A stretch of 64,000 nt of DNA from Bifidobacterium animalis subsp. animalis ATCC 25527 (lineage in GTDB: Bacteria; Actinomycetota; Actinomycetes; Actinomycetales; Bifidobacteriaceae): contig NC_017834.1 of NCBI RefSeq assembly GCF_000260715.1, positions 496,001-560,000 on the forward strand. Reading direction: 5' to 3'. Of the stretch, positions 27,492 to 36,004 are shown one piece after another (the first letter of the stretch is position 1; each line of letters starts with the position of its first letter). The notes under the pieces are model-generated. The model did no database searches. It had not been told where the DNA came from and saw only the letters and a list, made by a program, of their open reading frames with translations. The translations under genes and the position numbers were made by a program.

Positions 27492-28649
27492 ATGGGTGAC
27501 AATCAGTGGGTTCTGATTCTCGTATGCATGATCGCCGCCATCATTGTGATCGTGGGGGCTATCGTCGGCATTCGCATCGCGTTGCACAAACGGCGTGTGG
27601 AGGCGATCAAGAACGAACGCCGCAGGGACGCGGTGCATTATGCCTTCGTGATCAACCCGAGCAAGCCGACGGCCGGCGAGACGCGCGCGTTCATTGAGCG
27701 GTTCTGCGCGAACCGTTGCATCGCCGACATCATGTTCATTGAAACGCAGCTCGACAAGGACGGCCGAGCCTGTGCGCTCGAAGCCCTCGAGCAGGGGGCG
27801 GACGTGGTGATTGCGGTGGGCGGCGATGGCACCGTGCGCACGGTCGCGAGTGCGATGGGCGGCACGAACCATGCCATGGGCATCATTCCGATCGGCACGG
27901 GCAATCTGTTCGCCCGAAACATGAACATTCCGGTGGGTGACCTCGAGGCGGCGATGCTGATTGCGATCTCGCATGGGTCGTACAAGGTCGACATCGGTCG
28001 ACTGCAGCTGCTCGACCACCCGGAAGAGGATCATGCGCACGCCTTCCTGATCATCGCCGGCATTGGCTTCGATGCGGTGATGATCGACGACACCGACCCC
28101 AAGCTCAAGAAGAACATCAGTTGGCTCGCCTACTTCGTGGCCGGTGCCAAGCATCTGTTCGCCCCCAAATACCATGCGAGCGTGGTGCTCACCGACGCGA
28201 ACGGCGACCAGCATGTGCGCGAGGATGTCGGGTTCCGCACGTTCATGAGCGGCAACTGCGGCGAGATTCCGGTGTTCTCGCTCATGCCCGACGCCTCGTT
28301 CAACGACGGTCTGCTCGATTTCGAGGTGATCGACACGAATGGCGGCATCATTGGCTGGATGAATCTGTTCGGCGACGTGGTGCATCAGACGATCACGCGC
28401 AAGGCCCAGCAGAGCCCGCTGTCGGTGCATTCGACGATCGACCAGGTGCAGGGCGTGAGCGCCGAACTGCAGTTGGAGAGGCCGGTTCCCGCGCAGGTGG
28501 ATGGCGACATGCTGAAACCGACCCGACACATCCGTTTCTCCGTGGATCACAATGCGCTCATCGTGCGCGCGCCCGGGCAGGATGCCGAGATGACCGGCAA
28601 TCTGCAGCCCGTTCGTGTGGATGCGAGCGGCAAGCCAAGATTGCGGTGA
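27492..28649 (+). CDS. Diacylglycerol kinase-family lipid kinase
   Basis: A 385-residue protein with one N-terminal transmembrane helix (residues 6-29, VLILVCMIAAIIVIVGAIVG) followed by a DAGK catalytic domain. Diagnostic motifs are FVINPSKPTAGE near 52-63, GGDGT at 110-114 (Asp112) and IPIGTGNLFARN near 131-142. It probably phosphorylates diacylglycerol or a related lipid at the membrane; the substrate cannot be told from sequence. GGAAGGAG lies about 7 bases before the ATG. The N-terminal anchor is unlike the soluble DgkB or YegS forms. Confidence 0.88.
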   Translation: MGDNQWVLILVCMIAAIIVIVGAIVGIRIALHKRRVEAIKNERRRDAVHYAFVINPSKPTAGETRAFIERFCANRCIADIMFIETQLDKDGRACALEALEQGADVVIAVGGDGTVRTVASAMGGTNHAMGIIPIGTGNLFARNMNIPVGDLEAAMLIAISHGSYKVDIGRLQLLDHPEEDHAHAFLIIAGIGFDAVMIDDTDPKLKKNISWLAYFVAGAKHLFAPKYHASVVLTDANGDQHVREDVGFRTFMSGNCGEIPVFSLMPDASFNDGLLDFEVIDTNGGIIGWMNLFGDVVHQTITRKAQQSPLSVHSTIDQVQGVSAELQLERPVPAQVDGDMLKPTRHIRFSVDHNALIVRAPGQDAEMTGNLQPVRVDASGKPRLR

Positions 28650-28739
28650 TCGCAATCGGTGCAAAGGCGTGACATGCCACAGGTGTGCAAACGATTGCAT
28701 ATCTTGGCGTCGTTGGCTTTCCGTTCGGCGAATCCGCGG

Positions 28740-28745
28740 TAGACT
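28740..28745 (+). promoter_or_regulatory. Candidate -10 element of pgm
   Basis: TAGACT about 63 bases before the start codon. Between it and the gene lies a small hairpin (CCCGCAT/TGTGCGGG at about 28758-28775) in the probable leader. Confidence 0.35.
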
Positions 28746-28808
28746 GGAGTCAGCTCCCGCATATGATGTGCGGGATACGCAATCTGAACACTACAGAATG
28801 AGGAAAGT

Positions 28809-30485
28809 ATGGTTGCAAAGAACGCGGGACTTCCCGCAACCCCAGCGGATCTGATCGATGTTGACGAAGTGGTCGGCGCATACTACGACGTGGTTCCGGA
28901 TCCGTCCGTTCCCGAGCAGCGCGTGATCTTCGGCACCTCCGGACACCGCGGATCGTCGCTCAAGACGTCGTTCAACGAGGCGCACATCGTCGCAATCTCC
29001 CAGGCCATCGCCGAATACCGCAAGGCGGCCGGCGTGGACGGCCCGCTCTACATCGGTCGCGACACCCATGCCCTGAGCCTGCCGGCATGGAAGACCGCGA
29101 TCGAGGTGCTCGTGGCGAACGGCGTGACCGTATGCATCGATTCGCGTGACGACTTCACGCCCACGCCGGTGATCTCCCAGGCCATTCTCACGCACAACCG
29201 TGCCGCTGACGGCACCCAGCGCTTCGAAGGCCCAGGTCTGGCGGACGGCATCGTGGTGACGCCTTCGCACAATCCGCCCACCGACGGCGGCTTCAAGTAC
29301 GATCCGGTCACCGGCGGCCCGGCTCCGGCTGACGTGACCAATGCGATCGCCAACCGCGCGAACGAACTGCTCGGCGACTTCCGCAACGTCAAGCGCGTGC
29401 CGTTCGAACAGGCCGTCAAGTCCGAGTTCGTCAAGCGTTTCGACTACCGCGAGCACTATGTGGACGACCTGAAGAACGTCATCGACTTCGATGTCATTCG
29501 AGACTCCGGCGTGCGTCTGGGCATCGACCCGCTCGGCGGTGCCTCGGTGAACTACTGGCCGCTCATCAATGAGAAGTACGGTCTGAACATCGGCGTGATC
29601 CGCCCTGAGGTCGACCCCACTTGGCGTTTCATGACAATCGACCATGACGGCAAGATCCGCATGGATCCTTCATCGCAGTATGCAATGAAGGGCCTGGTCG
29701 ACGCGCTCAATGCCGGTGCATGGGACAAGTACGATCTGGTCGGCGGCACCGATCCTGACGCCGACCGCCACGGCATCGTCTGCCCGAACTGGGGCGTGAT
29801 GAATCCGAACCATTATCTGGCCGTCTGCGTCGAATACCTGTTCGGGGGCAACCGACCTGACTGGCCGGAGCACACCGGCGTGGGCAAGACGCTCGTCTCC
29901 TCCTCGCTCATCGACCGTGTGGCCGCCTCGATCGGTGCCCCGGTGGTGGAGGTGCCTGTCGGCTTCAAGTGGTTCGTCGACCCGCTGTTCACCGGCGAGA
30001 TTGCTTTCGGCGGTGAGGAGAGCTCCGGTATGAGCTTCCTACGGTTCAACGGCCGTGTGTGGACCACCGACAAGGACGGCATCATTCCCGACCTGCTGGC
30101 CGCGGAGATCACCGGCAAGACCGGCAAGAACCCGGCCCAGCTGCATCAGGAGCAGGTGGAGCGCTTCGGCGAGAGCTGGTATTCGCGCATCGACACGCCG
30201 ACCACGCTCGAGCAGAAGCAGAAGTTCGCCAAGCTCGACGCCTCCGATGTGACTGCCACGAAGCTCGGTGGCGAGCCGATCGAGCAGATCCTCACGAAGG
30301 CCCCAGGCAACGATGCGCCGATCGGCGGCATCAAGGTCGTCACGAAGGACAACTGGTTCGCCGCGCGTCCTTCGGGCACTGAGAACATCTACAAGGTGTA
30401 CGCGGAATCGTTCGTCTCGCCCAAGACGCTCGGCAGCGTGCTCACGGAGGCCACCGAGGTGGTCGACAAGGCGCTCGGCGAGTGA
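28809..30485 (+). CDS. pgm: Phosphoglucomutase (alpha-D-glucose specific)
   Basis: Interconverts glucose 1-phosphate and glucose 6-phosphate, linking glycogen and sugar-nucleotide metabolism to the bifid shunt. The 558-residue protein has the phosphoserine loop TPSHNPP with Ser153, the metal loop DPDADRHG, the sugar-binding FGGEESSG region and the phosphate-binding ARPSGTENIYK near the C-terminus. This matches the 545-560 residue bacterial Pgm. AGGAAAG precedes the ATG. A long terminator follows. Confidence 0.96.
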   Translation: MVAKNAGLPATPADLIDVDEVVGAYYDVVPDPSVPEQRVIFGTSGHRGSSLKTSFNEAHIVAISQAIAEYRKAAGVDGPLYIGRDTHALSLPAWKTAIEVLVANGVTVCIDSRDDFTPTPVISQAILTHNRAADGTQRFEGPGLADGIVVTPSHNPPTDGGFKYDPVTGGPAPADVTNAIANRANELLGDFRNVKRVPFEQAVKSEFVKRFDYREHYVDDLKNVIDFDVIRDSGVRLGIDPLGGASVNYWPLINEKYGLNIGVIRPEVDPTWRFMTIDHDGKIRMDPSSQYAMKGLVDALNAGAWDKYDLVGGTDPDADRHGIVCPNWGVMNPNHYLAVCVEYLFGGNRPDWPEHTGVGKTLVSSSLIDRVAASIGAPVVEVPVGFKWFVDPLFTGEIAFGGEESSGMSFLRFNGRVWTTDKDGIIPDLLAAEITGKTGKNPAQLHQEQVERFGESWYSRIDTPTTLEQKQKFAKLDASDVTATKLGGEPIEQILTKAPGNDAPIGGIKVVTKDNWFAARPSGTENIYKVYAESFVSPKTLGSVLTEATEVVDKALGE

Positions 30486-30525
30486 TTCCAAGACCGTTAG
30501 GCCTATAAACCTAATAAGCCTATAA

Positions 30526-30569
30526 GAGAAAGCGGGCTGCAGATGCACATATCTGCAGCCCGCTTTCTC
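30526..30569. terminator. Bidirectional terminator between pgm and hydrolase
   Basis: A perfect 19-bp stem with a 6-base loop. The left arm begins GAGAAAGCGGGC and the right arm ends GCCCGCTTTCTC. It lies between convergent genes and can serve both. Confidence 0.9.
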
Positions 30570-30606
30570 ATTCGGTCTTATGTATGAATGCGCCTGCTGG
30601 CATGCC

Positions 30607-32205
30607 TCAGCCAATGAGGCCGAAGAACGAGCTGAGCACCAGCGCGCACAGCACGCTCACCGACAGGAGGGCGACGGTGGCGGTATGCCCGGAAGCCATG
30701 CGCATGGCCGTCTTCGGATATTCCTTGTCGATGTTGCCGGGGCCGTAGAAGAAGAACATGCGCACCCACATCCAGCTGTTCATGACAATGAGCACCATGC
30801 TGCCCAACCGCAGCATGCTCCAGCCGAAGGAGAGCATGGTGGCCTCATCGGTCAGCGAGAGCGCGGCCTTCGCGGTGAACGCGAAATAGCCGAGGAAACC
30901 GGCCGCGCATATCGGCAGCAAAACGATGTTCGTGATGATGAGCACTTTGGAAAGCATGGTGAAACGGTGCACCACAATGTGCCCGCTGTCATCAACAGTC
31001 TTCGCCTCCACCCGTTTGCGCGAGACGACCGCGCCTATGCAGAAGACAACCGTGAGCAGCCACGAAACGAGACACACCACAATGAGCACCACGAGCACCC
31101 AGACCGACGACACGAGTCCGGAGGAGATGTTCTCCGGAATCGCATACTCCTGGTAGGGGCGCGCGCCGGCGATATCGGGAGTCTGCCAGTCGTCCTCCGT
31201 GGCACCGGCGGCGATTGCGTTAATCCAATCCTCGAGATTGTGGGTGTAGTCCTTGTCGAGCGGCAAGCCGGGCAATGAGAGCGAGGAACCGGTGCGCATC
31301 TGGTGATTAGTGGGGTAGTAGCGCACGACCACGTTCGAATTGCCGGCCACACGGGCATCTTCGATGAGCTGGTGCGCACCCTGCTCCACCGGCATCGAGG
31401 GGTCGATCGTCCCGTAGTCGATGAGCAGCGGCATCGTGAGCGTGTCACGGTAGTCGGTGGCATTGAAATCCGCGTATTCTAGGCCGATCGGCGCGAAGTT
31501 GAGACTGAGCAGGCGCGGGATGATGTCGACGACGCCGCCTGGCGCGCCGATGATGTTCAGGTATTCAGTGGCCGCCATCGCCATCTGCTGGCGACCGGAG
31601 TACACGGGCGCGCTCGTGAGCACCTGGAATGCGATGTGCCTGTCTTTATGCGTCATCACCGAGGCGATCCACGTGCCCTCCGACTCCGCGTACAGGCCGA
31701 CCTTGCGCGCGTCCACACCCTGCTGTGTGCGCAGCAGATTGAGCCCGGCGAGGTAGTCTTCGGCGCTCGAGTTATAGTCGCGGTGCAACGGCGTGTAGTT
31801 GTCGAGGCGCTTGTCTTGCACGAGTGTGGTGATGCCGGCCGAGGCCAGCGCGTTCGCGAGATCGGCGTACACCTCCTCCGCCTTGCCGGTGCCCGCGCCA
31901 TGCACGAACACGCATGCGGCGCGACCTCCGGGCGCATGCTCGGGCTCGCGCAGAATCGCATTCACCGTCTTGCCATCGGAGATGGGCAGCCGCAGACGAG
32001 TCTGCCTGACTTGGTAGGTGCCTTCCTGCGGGGTGGTGATGCCGCGCGCTTTGATCGTCGTGCTACGCTCGGTGACCTGCAGATGCATGCTGAGCGGTTT
32101 CACCGACCATTTCGGTTCCATCGCGATGCCAAGTCCCGCGAACAGCGCAATCATGACAATGGATACGCCGAACGTCCACGCAAGCTGTCTGAAAAAATGC
32201 TGCAC
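30607..32205 (-). CDS. Membrane-bound alpha/beta hydrolase
   Basis: A 532-residue protein. An N-terminal transmembrane anchor (FGVSIVMIALFAGLGIA) leads to an alpha/beta-hydrolase domain (about 70-330). The likely triad is Ser175 in AESEG, Asp268 in DYGTIDPSMP and His301 in TNHQM. The oxyanion region is FVHGAGTGKA. Four further hydrophobic segments occupy about residues 365-532. The catalytic domain therefore lies on one face of a multi-pass membrane protein, probably outside. The substrate is unknown; an esterase or dienelactone-hydrolase-like activity is the nearest guess. Confidence 0.75.
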   Translation of the reverse strand: MQHFFRQLAWTFGVSIVMIALFAGLGIAMEPKWSVKPLSMHLQVTERSTTIKARGITTPQEGTYQVRQTRLRLPISDGKTVNAILREPEHAPGGRAACVFVHGAGTGKAEEVYADLANALASAGITTLVQDKRLDNYTPLHRDYNSSAEDYLAGLNLLRTQQGVDARKVGLYAESEGTWIASVMTHKDRHIAFQVLTSAPVYSGRQQMAMAATEYLNIIGAPGGVVDIIPRLLSLNFAPIGLEYADFNATDYRDTLTMPLLIDYGTIDPSMPVEQGAHQLIEDARVAGNSNVVVRYYPTNHQMRTGSSLSLPGLPLDKDYTHNLEDWINAIAAGATEDDWQTPDIAGARPYQEYAIPENISSGLVSSVWVLVVLIVVCLVSWLLTVVFCIGAVVSRKRVEAKTVDDSGHIVVHRFTMLSKVLIITNIVLLPICAAGFLGYFAFTAKAALSLTDEATMLSFGWSMLRLGSMVLIVMNSWMWVRMFFFYGPGNIDKEYPKTAMRMASGHTATVALLSVSVLCALVLSSFFGLIG

Positions 32206-32256
32206 AGTAACACTGTACCGATTCGGCAGATATTCCTCTTACCGCGACATGCGAGC

Positions 32257-32877
32257 CTATGCGCGACGCTGGGCTGCCTCCGCCTCGTCCAGACTCGCAT
32301 AGCCCTCGAGACGCACCGTGTTGGCGATGATCTGCTCGGTCAGATTCTCCCGCCTGCGTTCACTCTCCCGCACGAACCGCTCGTACAGGTCGAGCGTGCG
32401 CTGCGAATACGTGGCCAATTCGCCGCGCAGGTATGTTTCGAACGAGGTGACGGTCTCGCTGTCCTCGGCGGTGTCGAGCACGCGCATGCCCGCGCCAAGT
32501 GCGGGGTACCGGTCGGCGAACTCATGCGCCCATGCGAGCTGCCGTTTGATGATGCGTTCCTGCTGCGCAATGCGCGCCTCGGATACCCGCGGCAGATGCG
32601 GTTCCAGATCGCGCGCGTAGATCTCGGGTGCCGTTGACGCCATCATGCGCGCGTATTTCTCGGTGACGAGATTGCGCCCGCACGCATCGGCCTCACGCAA
32701 GTCGTCAAGGTAGCTCGTCAGCAGCTCCTGCGGCCATGCGGTGAACTGGCTTGCGCGCATCACCTCGAACATCGGCCGGTTGCCCTGGCAGCTCGCGCGT
32801 TCGCCTTCATTGTTCGTACGCTGGAACTGGTCCCATTCGCGTTCGATGATCGATTCGATCGTCTGCCGTGTGCTCAT
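32257..32877 (-). CDS. DUF4125 family protein
   Basis: A 206-residue, mostly helical and highly charged soluble protein. The sequence IEREWDQFQRTNNEGERASCQ, then MRASQFTAWPQELLTSYL and the repeated EKYARMMASTAPEIYA, match the DUF4125 family as I recall it. Its function is unknown. It starts 29 bases after the stop of the DUF4037 gene on the same strand, so the two are likely one operon; in other bacteria I recall the two domains being fused or adjacent, which suggests that they work together. Confidence 0.8.
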   Translation of the reverse strand: MSTRQTIESIIEREWDQFQRTNNEGERASCQGNRPMFEVMRASQFTAWPQELLTSYLDDLREADACGRNLVTEKYARMMASTAPEIYARDLEPHLPRVSEARIAQQERIIKRQLAWAHEFADRYPALGAGMRVLDTAEDSETVTSFETYLRGELATYSQRTLDLYERFVRESERRRENLTEQIIANTVRLEGYASLDEAEAAQRRA

Positions 32878-32906
32878 ATCGCCGCCTTATTCCTTGTTTC
32901 GCTGGA

Positions 32907-35039
32907 CTACAGACTGTGCAGGCAGGCCGCCGGCGACGTGATATGCGCCTCCACGTACGGTCGCTGCCATTCGAGGAAGGTCTGCGGGGAATCGCTCAGG
33001 CCGAGCGCATTGAGTGTGTGGGTGACCTGTTCGCAGATTGCCTCGACGAGCGCGTTCACTGTGTCGATGCTCGGCGCTGCGCCTTTGCCCCCTTCGCCGA
33101 AGCCCGCGCCGCCGAAACAGGCTGCGCTTGACAGGCGCATCAGTTGCTCGAGTTCGCCGCAGATCTCGGTGAGCAGCATCGCAGGGCGCGCGCTCAACCG
33201 GCGCAGTGCGTCGAACCGCCACTTGTAGTACGGCGCATAGCCCACACTCGCCGGGTTGTTCACTAGGAACACCAGCGAAGACGCGGCATCGGCGAATTGC
33301 TCGATGCAAAGCCAGGCAGCAGCGCCGTCGCCGCGTTCGAGCATGCGCGGCAGATTGTACTGGCCGGCCTGCGAGATCATACCGAGCCTGCGCGAGATCA
33401 AGGCGAGCCGCACATCGTCGGGCATGCGGGTGAATGATTGGCGTGCACCGGAGAACGCGCCGAGACCATCCTGGAACACGCGGCCATTCGTGGCGGCCGC
33501 CAGCGTGCTCTCGTCGAGCGAGAGCCACAGATGCGGTTCGTCGTCGGCCGGCGCATGGGGCATGCCGGTGAGCTGCGTGAAGAACGAACCGATTTCGAAC
33601 ACGCCGTCACGGCGGCCCGCACCCTGCGCGCGTGGAGTGGCGGCAGAGCGTGAAACACCGTGGAACATGCCGGGGAGGGCGTCGTAATCTGCCTGCAGAC
33701 GCTCGCCGAACTCCGCATAGTCGTCGGCGGTGAGCCACAGGCACACGCGTGGACCGAAATCATGGTCGCGGGAGAGCGCGTCATCGAAGCCGTAGCATTC
33801 GGACCCATGACCCACTAGCCCTGCGGCGATGCGATGCCTGACACTCGCATACTTCTCGTCGATCATCGGTTTGACGAGCTCCTGCCAGTACGCTTTGGCG
33901 AGGGCCATGCCGGGTTTGGCGACGCGGAGTGCGGTGCCGGTGGCGAGCGTTCGCGGTGACGTGGAATGCTGCGCGGTGGCCTGCATTGTGGACGGCGCGC
34001 TCACATTATGCACCGCGGAACGGTGGATATCGGTGTGGACGGTGGATTGTGCGGGGGAGTCATCCACCGGATCATGTGGATTGCCGGTGGATTGCGTCAG
34101 CCCGAGTTTGCGCTGCGCCTTCTGGAGATTCTGCGTGGTGACCCGATAGTAGTCGGTGTGTTCGCCATAGCATCGGGCGATCACGTCAAGGGCGCGCTGG
34201 TACTGCCGGACGGCCTCGGCATAGTCTTCGGAGACGAAGCTCACGTGGGCGGCGCCGGCCAATGCGGATGCATAGTGGGCGCTGGAGTCGGAACCGGCAT
34301 GCTGGTAGATGTTGAGCGCGCGACGGGCGAGTGACTGCGCCTCTTCAAGTTCGGCGGCGGTGGGCTGATTCTCACCGTCGAGCATCGCGAGGGCGAGATT
34401 CGTGCAGGTGGAGGCGATAGCCACGTCGGACTGGGCATCCACGCTCGAATGTTCGAGGATCCTCAGCGATTCGTGCAACTCGTCGAGTGCCTGCTGCCTG
34501 CGGTGCGTCTGGCTGAACAGCATCGACCGGTTGTTGTGGAGGGCGGCCAGACGGCGATCGTCCGGCCCGTAGGTGCGGCGTGCCGCGTCGAGTGCCTGTT
34601 CGAACAGATCCTCGGCCTGGTCGAGATTGCCGGCGGCTCGTTGCGATGTGGCCGCGTTGATGAGCGTGGTGGTCCAGGCCTCGGTGCCTTCCAGACCCAT
34701 GCGCAGTGCCAGCTCGATGGCGCGCTGGATGATCCACTGGTTCTCCTGATGGCGCCCCTGCGAACGGTAGAATCCCATCGTCTCGTTGAGCACGGTGAGC
34801 AGCCCGGCATAGTCCTGCGCGTTCTCGGCGTCGGCCATCGCCTGCTGCAGGTACCCGTCGGCTTTGTCCTTGGCGGTGTGCGCGGCGAACATCGCATCGA
34901 GTCCGGCAAGGAACTCGTCTGTGTCAAAGCCGGTGCCCGCGTTTGACGGACTCTTCTCCGACTCCTTGGATGCATCCGATTCGCTTTGGAATTTCCGCAG
35001 ATTGCCGAGCATCCGCTCAAGATCACGTTGATCGTCCAT
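32907..35039 (-). CDS. TPR-DUF4037 nucleotidyltransferase-like protein
   Basis: A 710-residue protein. Residues 1-330 contain tetratricopeptide-like helices (for example GNLDQAEDLFEQALDAARRTYGPDD, which recurs in weaker form). Residues about 380-700 form the DUF4037 domain, with GSECYGFDDALSRDHDFGPR, whose Asp425 and Asp427 resemble the metal-binding DxD of minimal nucleotidyltransferases. The substrate is unknown. The DUF4125 partner is encoded immediately downstream. TPR repeats on DUF4037 suggest that the enzyme is targeted through a protein partner. Confidence 0.8.
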   Translation of the reverse strand: MDDQRDLERMLGNLRKFQSESDASKESEKSPSNAGTGFDTDEFLAGLDAMFAAHTAKDKADGYLQQAMADAENAQDYAGLLTVLNETMGFYRSQGRHQENQWIIQRAIELALRMGLEGTEAWTTTLINAATSQRAAGNLDQAEDLFEQALDAARRTYGPDDRRLAALHNNRSMLFSQTHRRQQALDELHESLRILEHSSVDAQSDVAIASTCTNLALAMLDGENQPTAAELEEAQSLARRALNIYQHAGSDSSAHYASALAGAAHVSFVSEDYAEAVRQYQRALDVIARCYGEHTDYYRVTTQNLQKAQRKLGLTQSTGNPHDPVDDSPAQSTVHTDIHRSAVHNVSAPSTMQATAQHSTSPRTLATGTALRVAKPGMALAKAYWQELVKPMIDEKYASVRHRIAAGLVGHGSECYGFDDALSRDHDFGPRVCLWLTADDYAEFGERLQADYDALPGMFHGVSRSAATPRAQGAGRRDGVFEIGSFFTQLTGMPHAPADDEPHLWLSLDESTLAAATNGRVFQDGLGAFSGARQSFTRMPDDVRLALISRRLGMISQAGQYNLPRMLERGDGAAAWLCIEQFADAASSLVFLVNNPASVGYAPYYKWRFDALRRLSARPAMLLTEICGELEQLMRLSSAACFGGAGFGEGGKGAAPSIDTVNALVEAICEQVTHTLNALGLSDSPQTFLEWQRPYVEAHITSPAACLHSL

Positions 35040-35093
35040 GCCGCCTCGCTTCCGTGAACTGCTACCTTGCGATTCTAACCCGTGGCGGCAAAC

Positions 35094-35804
35094 CTAGACG
35101 ATATGGCGGTCGGCAGCCCATAGCGTGAGCTCGTTGCGGTTCGAGAGCTGCAGTTTGCGCAACACGTTGCTCACGTGGGTCTCCACTGTTTTCACCGAGA
35201 TGAACAGTTCGGCACCCACCTCCTTGTAGGTGTAACCGCGGGCGATGAGTCGCATCACCTCCTGCTCGCGTGTCGACAGTGAGTCGAGCTCGGCATCGTG
35301 CGCCACGGTGTCGCCGCCGGCAGCCGATTCATTGGAGGCGTCCATGCCATCGCTCAGCGGCGCCCCCTGGAACGCGGAGAGCACGAATCCGGCGAGTTTC
35401 GGCGAGAACACGGCGTATCCGTCGCTCACTTGCTCGATTGAATGGATCAGGTCGTTGCCGGTGATTGTCTTCGTCACATATCCGCGTGCGCCTGCACGGA
35501 TCACCGAACCCACATCCTGTGCGGAATCCGAGACCGACAGTGCCAGGAATGCCGTCTGTGGGGCATGGGGCTGGGACTTCCTCAGAATCTCCGCGCCACC
35601 TCCGCCTTCACCGCCCGGCACATGCACGTCGAGCAGCACGACGTCCGGCTGGGTGTCCGCAATCATCTCGATGGCGCTCGGCACATCCGCCGCCTGCCCG
35701 ACGACCGTGAAGTACGGTTGCAGCGTGGCTATCACGCCGGCGCGGAACATCTCATGATCATCCACCACCGCTATGCGAATGCCCTGTCGTTCCTGCTCGC
35801 TCAT
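35094..35804 (-). CDS. NarL/FixJ-type response regulator
   Basis: A 236-residue two-component regulator. The receiver domain (about 1-125) has acidic VVDDHEMF and phosphoacceptor Asp59 in VVLLDVHVP, with the conserved Lys in YVTKTI. A linker of about 40 residues is Ser/Asp/Gly-rich. The C-terminal LuxR-type HTH (LSTREQEVMRLIARGYTYKE) binds DNA. GGAGGG lies seven bases before ATG 35804, and an in-frame GTG sits too close to it. It is next to, and on the same strand as, a PspC histidine kinase, its probable partner. Confidence 0.92.
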   Translation of the reverse strand: MSEQERQGIRIAVVDDHEMFRAGVIATLQPYFTVVGQAADVPSAIEMIADTQPDVVLLDVHVPGGEGGGGAEILRKSQPHAPQTAFLALSVSDSAQDVGSVIRAGARGYVTKTITGNDLIHSIEQVSDGYAVFSPKLAGFVLSAFQGAPLSDGMDASNESAAGGDTVAHDAELDSLSTREQEVMRLIARGYTYKEVGAELFISVKTVETHVSNVLRKLQLSNRNELTLWAADRHIV

Positions 35805-35956
35805 CAGCACCCTCCGTTTTTCTCGTGCGCGTTCATATTCCTCTGATTCTGCAGTCTACCCGCCGCCTACATTGCGTCATCAACCGCCCGTTTGCGTGAT
35901 AGTCGGCTCCGCCTGTGTGATCGGTGCCCCGTCTATGTGATTAGCGCTCCTCATCT

Positions 35957-36004
35957 GCGTAATTTGGGACATTTTCATGGGTGTTTCTGTCTCCTTTTAC
36001 GCAG
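35957..36004 (+). repeat. 48-bp hairpin repeat, copy 6
   Basis: Starts TGCGTAATTTGGGACA and ends CTGTCTCCTTTTACGCA, followed by GATTG-rich sequence like copies 1 and 2. It overlaps the 3' end of the histidine-kinase gene and supplies its stop codon (TTA at 35997-35999 on the plus strand). Confidence 0.8.
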
